A stretch of DNA of 56,571 bases, from positions 1-56,571 of the forward strand of contig CAIVEW010000046.1 in the NCBI GenBank assembly GCA_903905065.1. Direction: 5' to 3'. Both the position numbers and the translations under genes were made by a program. Below are positions 51,209 to 56,571 of the stretch, one piece after another; position 1 is the stretch's first letter, and the number at the start of each line of letters is the position of its first letter. Source of the stretch: an uncultured Bacteroidota bacterium. GTDB taxonomy: Bacteria > Bacteroidota > Bacteroidia > Chitinophagales > Chitinophagaceae. Below the pieces are notes generated by a model that worked only from the letters and a program-made list of their open reading frames with translations, was not told the origin of the DNA and did not search any database.

Positions 51209-52168
51209 ATGAAATCTTTTGAACAATTAAGGATCGTATTTTTTGGCACGCCGGATTTTGCGGTGGGCTGCCTGGCGGGGCTGGTGGATGCGGGTGCAAA
51301 CATTGTGGGGGTGGTGACCATGCCGGATAAGCCCGCCGGCCGCGGCAGGCAGGTGCAGACATCTGCCGTAAAGCAATATGCCGGGACAAAGGCGTTGCCG
51401 CTGCTGCAGCCGGAGAAAATGAAGTCGCCTGATTTCCTGGAGGCACTGAGGGCGCTGCATGCAGACCTGCAGGTGGTGGTAGCCTTTAGGATGATGCCGG
51501 AGGTGGTGTGGAATATGCCGCCTATGGGCACTATAAATGTGCATGGGTCGCTGCTGCCGCAATACCGGGGCGCCGCGCCTATAAACTGGGCCATCATCAA
51601 CGGAGAAACGGAGACCGGGGTAACGACCTTTAAACTAAAGCATGAGATAGATACGGGAGACATACTCCTGCAACAAAGGGTGGCTATACTGCCGGACGAT
51701 AATGCCGGTACCATGCATGACAAACTGATGGTGGCGGGCGCTGAGCTGCTGGTAAAAACCGTAAAGGGCCTTGCTGATGGCTCGCTGCAGGAAATACCGC
51801 AGGCCGGGATACCCGCCGGCGAACTGAAACATGCACCCAAAATATTTAAAGAAGACCTGGCCATAAACTGGAACCAACCTGTGGCCAGGATAGACAATTT
51901 CATACGTGGCGTATCACCCTACCCGGCGGCATTTACCCGGCTGGACGATAAACAGTTGAAGCTATTCAAGGTGCATGTGGCGGCGGAAGCGCATGGCAAA
52001 GCTACCGGTACTCATGAAACGGATGGCAAGGACTATCTGTGCTTTGCGGCGGCCGATGGATGGGTATTTGCAGAAGAACTGCAACTGGAAGGAAAAAAGC
52101 GCATGGGTATTAGCGAGTTTTTGAGGGGGTATAGGTTCCCGGCTAATGGCGGCGCGGCTATTGAATAA
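51209..52168 (+). CDS. fmt: Methionyl-tRNA formyltransferase
   Basis: 319 residues. Formylates Met on the initiator tRNA, which is also encoded in this window (24969). N-terminal domain with IVFFGTPDFAVGCLAGLVDAG, then the catalytic core VHGSLLPQYRGAAPINWAII, in which the Asn/His/Asp triad of the formyl-transferase family lies, and GETETGVTTFKLKHEIDTGDILLQ. C-terminal OB-like domain at about 205-319 (RIDNFIRGVSPYPAAFT). Complete, normal length. The usual neighbour def is not present. Confidence 0.95.
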   Translation: MKSFEQLRIVFFGTPDFAVGCLAGLVDAGANIVGVVTMPDKPAGRGRQVQTSAVKQYAGTKALPLLQPEKMKSPDFLEALRALHADLQVVVAFRMMPEVVWNMPPMGTINVHGSLLPQYRGAAPINWAIINGETETGVTTFKLKHEIDTGDILLQQRVAILPDDNAGTMHDKLMVAGAELLVKTVKGLADGSLQEIPQAGIPAGELKHAPKIFKEDLAINWNQPVARIDNFIRGVSPYPAAFTRLDDKQLKLFKVHVAAEAHGKATGTHETDGKDYLCFAAADGWVFAEELQLEGKKRMGISEFLRGYRFPANGGAAIE

Positions 52169-52266
52169 GTGTGCGCCTTCGCCAGGCCGCCGGTAATTAT
52201 CGCTGATAATAATAAGATAACATTGCGCGGCATCGCAAATGAGTGGTAACCTATAGTTTTACAACC

Positions 52267-53037
52267 ATGAAAAAAATATTGTCATTAGCAGTAGTATTAT
52301 CATTGATCATCTCCATACCGCAACGTTCGTTTGCCTGGGGAAAGGCAGGCCATGGCATAGTAGCGGAGATCGCGTTCTCCTTCCTCGACACCGGCACACG
52401 GACGGCTATTCGCCAGTACCTGGGAACGACAACGATAGAGGATGCCAGCACCTGGATGGACGATATGCGCAGCGACCACAGCTACGACTACATGAAGCCC
52501 TGGCACTATGTAAACATAGAAAAGGGTAAGGAATACGTAGAAACAAAGGACGGCAACATTATTAATGCCCTCAACAAAGCCATCAGCGAACTGGAACACC
52601 GCGGCAATATGAGCAATGATGACATCAAGAAAGACCTGATGATCATTTTTCACCTTACCGGCGACCTGCATATGCCGCTGCATGTAGGCTACGAAGACGA
52701 TAAAGGTGGTAACACCGTACAGGTAAAATACCTGGGCCGCCCGGTGAACCTGCACCGCGTGTGGGATACGGAGATCATTGAAAGTGAAAAAATAACGGCC
52801 GACGACTGTTTACATCACATTAAGGACTTCAATAAGAAGGAGATAAATGATTTCAAAAAGATCGATGTGGTAAACTGGATACAGGAACCCCGTTCATTGC
52901 TTGGCGACGTTTATGATTTTAAAGACGGCACCATAGACCAGGTCTACATAGATAAGAACAAAAAAGTTGTTGAAGATCAATTGCTCGTTGCCGGCATCCG
53001 GCTTTCGGCTGTGCTGACAGAGATTTTCAAATCATAA
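52267..53037 (+). CDS. S1/P1-family nuclease
   Basis: About 256 residues from ATG 52267; a GTG at 52243 would add 8 and spoil the signal peptide MKKILSLAVVLSLIISIPQRSFA. After cleavage the mature protein begins with Trp (WGKAGHGIVAEIAF), whose backbone and side positions are Zn ligands in this family. Other ligands are visible: HYVNIEKGKE region, HLTGDLHMPLHVG and DKGGNTVQVKYLGRPVNLHRVWDT. Secreted or periplasmic zinc nuclease cutting single-stranded DNA or RNA; a role in nucleotide scavenging is likely. Confidence 0.92.
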   Translation: MKKILSLAVVLSLIISIPQRSFAWGKAGHGIVAEIAFSFLDTGTRTAIRQYLGTTTIEDASTWMDDMRSDHSYDYMKPWHYVNIEKGKEYVETKDGNIINALNKAISELEHRGNMSNDDIKKDLMIIFHLTGDLHMPLHVGYEDDKGGNTVQVKYLGRPVNLHRVWDTEIIESEKITADDCLHHIKDFNKKEINDFKKIDVVNWIQEPRSLLGDVYDFKDGTIDQVYIDKNKKVVEDQLLVAGIRLSAVLTEIFKS

Positions 53038-53040
53038 GGG

Positions 53041-53781
53041 TTACTCCGCATAAGCATTTTTTGCGATCTCTGTCCCTCTCACAACGGCATGTATGCGGTC
53101 GTCGAGGGTCTTTATGGCTTCGTCCATCATTTCCAGGTAGGTGTTCGGCTCGCGGTAGTGGTCTTCTTTTATGATGTTCATTAATCCCATAATACTGCAC
53201 AGAGGCGCCCTGAACTCATGCGACTGAATGTGGGCGATATCCATGAGCGCTTTATTTTGAGTCTCCACCTGCTGCATTTTCACGCTCAGCATTTTGTAGG
53301 TAAGCTCCAGTTCCATAAGATGAATGGCCTGTTTCGCGAGTATACCGAGGAGCACTTTTTTGTTCTCCGATATTTCCTTTGCCTCTGTATCCATTACGCA
53401 CAGTGTGCCGATATTGTTTCCATCATTGGCAGCTAATGATGCGCCGGCGTAAAAACGAACATTCGGGGCATTTGCTACCAGGGGGTTATTCGTAAAGCGG
53501 CTATCCATGCGGGCATCAGGCACGATCATCACCCCTTCGTGCATAATGGCATGAGTGCAAAAAGATGTAGCGCGCGGCATCTGGGATACGTCAAAACCCC
53601 GTTTTACTTTGAACCATTGGTCATGCTCATCTATGAGTGTGATGAAGGCCACCGGAGTTTCGTAAATATCCGCAGCAAGTTTTAATATGCCGTCCAGGTT
53701 TTTGTCCAGGTCGAAATCAAATTCTTTGAACCTGCGTACCGACTCGAGCCTTTCGGCTTCTTTATCTATTAGGCTCTGCAT
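53041..53781 (-). CDS. GAF-domain protein with truncated histidine-kinase segment
   Basis: 247 residues from ATG 53781; a longer frame from 54015 would overlap the divergent oxidoreductase gene and is rejected. GAF domain at about 20-165 (DGILKLAADIYETPVAFITLID, CTHAIMHEGVMIVPDARMDSRF, FYAGASLAANDGNNIGTLCVMD), then a coiled coil and a HisKA-like H-box HIQSHEFRAPLCSIMGLMN near residue 200. The ATP-binding HATPase domain is absent: the protein ends after the helix hairpin (IKTLDDRIHAVVRGTEI). It can therefore sense or dimerise but not phosphorylate itself. Perhaps a signalling adaptor. Confidence 0.85.
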   Translation of the reverse strand: MQSLIDKEAERLESVRRFKEFDFDLDKNLDGILKLAADIYETPVAFITLIDEHDQWFKVKRGFDVSQMPRATSFCTHAIMHEGVMIVPDARMDSRFTNNPLVANAPNVRFYAGASLAANDGNNIGTLCVMDTEAKEISENKKVLLGILAKQAIHLMELELTYKMLSVKMQQVETQNKALMDIAHIQSHEFRAPLCSIMGLMNIIKEDHYREPNTYLEMMDEAIKTLDDRIHAVVRGTEIAKNAYAE

Positions 53782-53883
53782 ATTTAATTGTTGTTCAATG
53801 AACTGGAGTATTCCTGTAAATTTACAACTCCCTGTACAATAAACGATAAATATTACGTTTAGGTTTTTTAATTTCGCAAGTTT

Positions 53884-54897
53884 ATGCCCGATAAAATTCG
53901 TTTTTCCATTGTTGGCTTTGGTAATATAGGCCGCCGCCATGCCGGGCAAATACTGCAAAATACCGATACAGAACTTGTTGCTGTTTGCGATATAGACCCG
54001 GAGGTTAAAGTGCATGTGCCCACCGACGCCGGATTTTACACTAACCTGGGCGAAATGCTGGAACGATCAACCGCCGACATTCTTTGTGTGTGTACGCCCA
54101 ACTACCTGCATGAGCCGCATACAATAGCAGGGCTGCATGCTGGCCTTCACGCCGTGGTAGAGAAACCAATGGCGATGAGCGTGGCAGAGTGCGACCGGAT
54201 GATAGCGGCAGCTAATGAAACAGGCAAAACCATATTTGCAGTAAAACAAAATCGCTATAACCCACCGGTGCAGGAAGTGAAAAAACTGATGGCAAACCAT
54301 GAACTGGGCGCCATTTTTATGGTGCAGGTGAACTGCTTCTGGAACCGCGGCGACAGCTACTACGCTGGCAGCGACTGGCGCGGGAAGAAAAATAAAGACG
54401 GGGGTTGCCTGTTTACGCAGTTCAGCCATTTTGTGGATATACTTTACTACCTGAATGGCCCGGTAAAAGAAGCGCAGGGATGGATCCACAATTTCGCGCA
54501 CACGCACAATACAGAAGTGGAAGATACCGGGAGCTTTGTAATGAAGGCAGCGAACGGTGCGATCATCAATTTCAATTTTACCACCTGCTCCTACGAACGC
54601 AATATGGAGGGGTCGATAACCATATTTGCGGAAAAAGGAACCGTAAAGATCGGGGGACAGTATCTAAATACTATTGAATACCAGCAATTGGCTGCCGCTA
54701 CCCTACCCGCTATTAATATTACCGCCAAAGCCAACGACTATGGCCTGTACCAGGGCTCAATGAGCAATCATGACAAGGTGATACAAAATGTGGTGGATGT
54801 GCTGCTGCATAACCAGCCGGTAATGACCAGCGCTGAAGAAGGACGCGAAGTAGTGAGGATCATAGAGCAGATGTATAGCGGGGCGATCAGGGCGTAG
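53884..54897 (+). CDS. Gfo/Idh/MocA family oxidoreductase
   Basis: 337 residues. N-terminal Rossmann domain with FSIVGFGNIGRRHAGQIL, then CTPNYLHEPHTIAGLHAGLHAVVEKPMAM, where the EKP(M) lysine is the usual catalytic/NAD-contact residue. C-terminal alpha/beta domain (VNCFWNRGDSYYAGSDWRGKKN, CLFTQFSHFVDILYYL) with His in the usual substrate pocket. The family oxidises or reduces sugar derivatives with NAD(P); the GDSYYxxSxWRG pattern recalls sugar-nucleotide 3-dehydrogenases (WlbA-like), which make amino-sugars for surface glycans. Confidence 0.9.
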   Translation: MPDKIRFSIVGFGNIGRRHAGQILQNTDTELVAVCDIDPEVKVHVPTDAGFYTNLGEMLERSTADILCVCTPNYLHEPHTIAGLHAGLHAVVEKPMAMSVAECDRMIAAANETGKTIFAVKQNRYNPPVQEVKKLMANHELGAIFMVQVNCFWNRGDSYYAGSDWRGKKNKDGGCLFTQFSHFVDILYYLNGPVKEAQGWIHNFAHTHNTEVEDTGSFVMKAANGAIINFNFTTCSYERNMEGSITIFAEKGTVKIGGQYLNTIEYQQLAAATLPAINITAKANDYGLYQGSMSNHDKVIQNVVDVLLHNQPVMTSAEEGREVVRIIEQMYSGAIRA

Positions 54898-54912
54898 TAT
54901 ATATTGACACTC

Positions 54913-55839
54913 CTATCCCTTACTCTCTTCCCACTTTCTTCTGCCCTCGCCGGCAAATACATGCCGCTCGCTATGGTAGGATGAGCGCACCAGCGGGCCG
55001 CTCTCTACGTAATCCAGGCCCATTTTATACCCTTCCTCCCGGAAGAAAGCAAACTCATCGGGGTGAACAAAGCGCACCACCGGCAGGTGTTTCTGTGTAG
55101 GCTGCAGGTATTGGCCCATAGTTACCACATCGCAGCCGTTATCGGCAAGGTCCCGCAGGGATTGCAGCACCTCTTCTTTTTCCTCGCCCAGGCCCAGCAT
55201 TATGCCGCTCTTGGTGCGCATGCCACCATCTTTTAGCCGGCGTATCACTTCCAGGCTGCGGTGGTACTTAGCCTGTATGCGCACTTTTTTCGTTAACCTT
55301 TCCACGGTCTCCAGGTTGTGTGAGACAACTTCAGGAGCCACATCTATTATGCGCTGCATGTTTTCCCAGTCGCCTTTAAAATCAGGTATCAGTGTTTCCA
55401 GTGTTGTATCCGGGTTTAGGGCGCGTACAGCCTTTATGGTATTGGCCCAGATGATCGAGCCCCCGTCTTTAATTTCATCCCTGTCCACGCTCGTGATCAC
55501 CGCATGTTTCACCTTCATCAGGTATATCGCCTCGGCTACACGCTGCGGTTCATCCCAGTCCACTGGCTCCGGACGTCCGGTAGCTACCGCGCAGAAGCCG
55601 CATGAGCGGGTACATATATTGCCGAGTATCATAAACGTGGCTGTACCTTCGCCCCAGCACTCACCCATATTCGGACAGTTGCCACTCTCGCAAATGGTAT
55701 GCAGTTTATGTGTGTCCACAAGGCCACGAACGTGGCGGTAATTCTCCCCCATGGGCAGTTTCACGCGCAGCCAACTTGGCTTCTTCACACGTGTTTCCTG
55801 ATTTATGTCTACAGAACTAATAACCGGCAACTCCTGCAT
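54913..55839 (-). CDS. lipA: Lipoyl synthase
   Basis: 308-residue radical SAM enzyme that inserts sulfur into octanoyl groups to make lipoate. Auxiliary cluster motif [12 protein letters not shown], radical SAM motif [13 protein letters not shown], and the C-terminal serine motif in VRSSYHSE, which binds the auxiliary cluster, are all visible. Complete; N-terminus [20 protein letters not shown] typical. Depends on Fe-S assembly; an IscA-like gene is present at 19061. lipB is not adjacent. Confidence 0.96.
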   Translation of the reverse strand: MQELPVISSVDINQETRVKKPSWLRVKLPMGENYRHVRGLVDTHKLHTICESGNCPNMGECWGEGTATFMILGNICTRSCGFCAVATGRPEPVDWDEPQRVAEAIYLMKVKHAVITSVDRDEIKDGGSIIWANTIKAVRALNPDTTLETLIPDFKGDWENMQRIIDVAPEVVSHNLETVERLTKKVRIQAKYHRSLEVIRRLKDGGMRTKSGIMLGLGEEKEEVLQSLRDLADNGCDVVTMGQYLQPTQKHLPVVRFVHPDEFAFFREEGYKMGLDYVESGPLVRSSYHSERHVFAGEGRRKWEESKG

Positions 55840-55982
55840 AGACCGTAAAATTAAACCAGAATTTGCAGAATTGAACAGAATTTGCAGAATGACGAGATTG
55901 AGGGAATTTATAAGACTACCGAAATTCTTAATTTCTGTAAATCCTGATCAACTTTTAATACATTTACAAAAAAGCATTACAG

Positions 55983-56387
55983 ATGAAGCGGCAGTTATTT
56001 TTTTCACTCCTTGTACTACCCTTTTTTATACTTAACGGCCATTGCAGCCACGCACAGACGGCGGTATATTATTGTCCGCAGATGGGGGCCGTGGGTTATT
56101 CCTACAGTAACGACGAGACCGGCCACAACCTGGAAACTATAAAAAAGAACGCCCTGAAGGACTGCCAGGATCTGGGCGGTAAGGGCTGCACCCTGCTTTA
56201 TGCTACGCATAAAGTGGGTTGGGGTGGTTTTATCCGCGGCAAGGATATGAACGGTAATCCGTTGTTTTTCGCCGTAGGCCACCAGCTTTCGGATGCCTTT
56301 GCCAAAAGTGAGCTGAAGCGGAAATACCTGTTTGAAGGTGGTGTTGAATATAACGATGTGCTCATGGTGACGTGGCAGGCAGAATGA
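55983..56387 (+). CDS. Small secreted DUF4189-like protein
   Basis: 134 residues. Signal peptide MKRQLFFSLLVLPFFILNG then CSHAQ. The mature part, MGAVGYSYSNDETGHNLE then IKKNALKDCQDLGGKGCTLL, resembles DUF4189-type domains (GAIAYS..., AL..C...GG..C), with cysteine spacing that fits, but the C-terminal half (FAKSELKRKYLFEGGVEYN) is unlike them. Function unknown. 56388-56571 after it is AT-rich and holds no gene. Confidence 0.65.
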   Translation: MKRQLFFSLLVLPFFILNGHCSHAQTAVYYCPQMGAVGYSYSNDETGHNLETIKKNALKDCQDLGGKGCTLLYATHKVGWGGFIRGKDMNGNPLFFAVGHQLSDAFAKSELKRKYLFEGGVEYNDVLMVTWQAE

Positions 56388-56571
56388 TAAGCGATCACAC
56401 TCCAACTATACAAAGTGAATTATGAAGTGTGTGATGAGCGATTAAATATTAAATTATTTTATTTTTGAACAATAATTTCAAAATCAATTAATTATAGCGA
56501 TTTATTTAAAAGTTTATAGCAAGTACAATTTCGATTTTGAAGGTATTTAAGGGCTATTTCTATCATTTTAG

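Noticed and set aside
53782..54015. Upstream extension of the GAF protein by 78 codons
   Set aside because: Would overlap the start of the divergent Gfo/Idh gene by about 130 bases; the domain begins right after ATG 53781.

Overview
The window is a stretch of a Bacteroidota chromosome, most like the Chitinophagaceae/Chitinophagales. The support is: four proteins with type IX secretion (T9SS) C-terminal sorting domains or fragments of them, many lipoproteins, promoter -7 elements of the TAnnTTTG type, and Bacteroidota-style housekeeping genes (rny, ffh, frr, rnr, lipA, fmt, dinB, aat, hemN, serA). The genus cannot be told from sequence reading alone.

Layout. 1-4.3 kb: rny, then two YCII/DGPF proteins and their ECF42-type sigma factor, then a small monooxygenase. 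4.3-7.2 kb: an Ig-like repeat T9SS protein broken by a one-base frameshift. 7.2-14.6 kb: small membrane proteins (one split by an in-frame stop), lipoproteins, a DUF58 protein, a type II NADH dehydrogenase and a nucleoid-associated protein. 14.8-16.6 kb: an outer-membrane protein with two OmpA domains joined by a long Ala/Lys tandem repeat. 16.7-25 kb: housekeeping block (ffh, iscA-like, frr, fatty acid hydroxylase, EVE protein, polyprenyl synthase, rnr) and an initiator tRNA-Met with a near-consensus promoter. 25-25.7 kb: decayed copies of the 3' part of that tRNA, some carrying palindromic repeats, around one small ORF. 25.7-32.7 kb: hemN, a DUF1569 protein, an SBBP/T9SS protein and serA. 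32.8-37.1 kb: a tightly packed five-gene glycan-type cassette. 37-43.1 kb: dinB, aat, an S41 protease and a lipoprotein. 43.7-50.9 kb: the most unusual locus, see below. 51.2-56.4 kb: fmt, S1/P1 nuclease, GAF protein, Gfo/Idh oxidoreductase, lipA and a small secreted protein.

The candidate undescribed system (43.7-50.9 kb, minus strand) runs in the order: a stand-alone 68-residue LuxR/NarL-type DNA-binding protein; a 964-residue protein made almost wholly of about 16-residue GGGxxN repeats, with about fifty cysteines and no signal peptide; an NHL-repeat T9SS protein; an 86-residue protein that carries one copy of the same GGGxxN motif after a helical N-terminus; a GT9-like glycosyltransferase; and an FkbM methyltransferase. 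Two tandem dyads, 22 bp centre to centre, lie between the regulator and the giant gene, where the -33 promoter element should be. My inference is a regulated, possibly glycosylated and methylated, beta-solenoid surface or filament structure. The gene order, motifs and dyads are seen in the sequence; the function is inferred.

Small palindromic elements (ACCTGCC...GGCAGGT, TCCCGA...TCGGGA, CCCCGTT...AACGGGG and others) are scattered through intergenic DNA, and one similar hairpin lies inside a coding region, just before a T9SS sorting domain.
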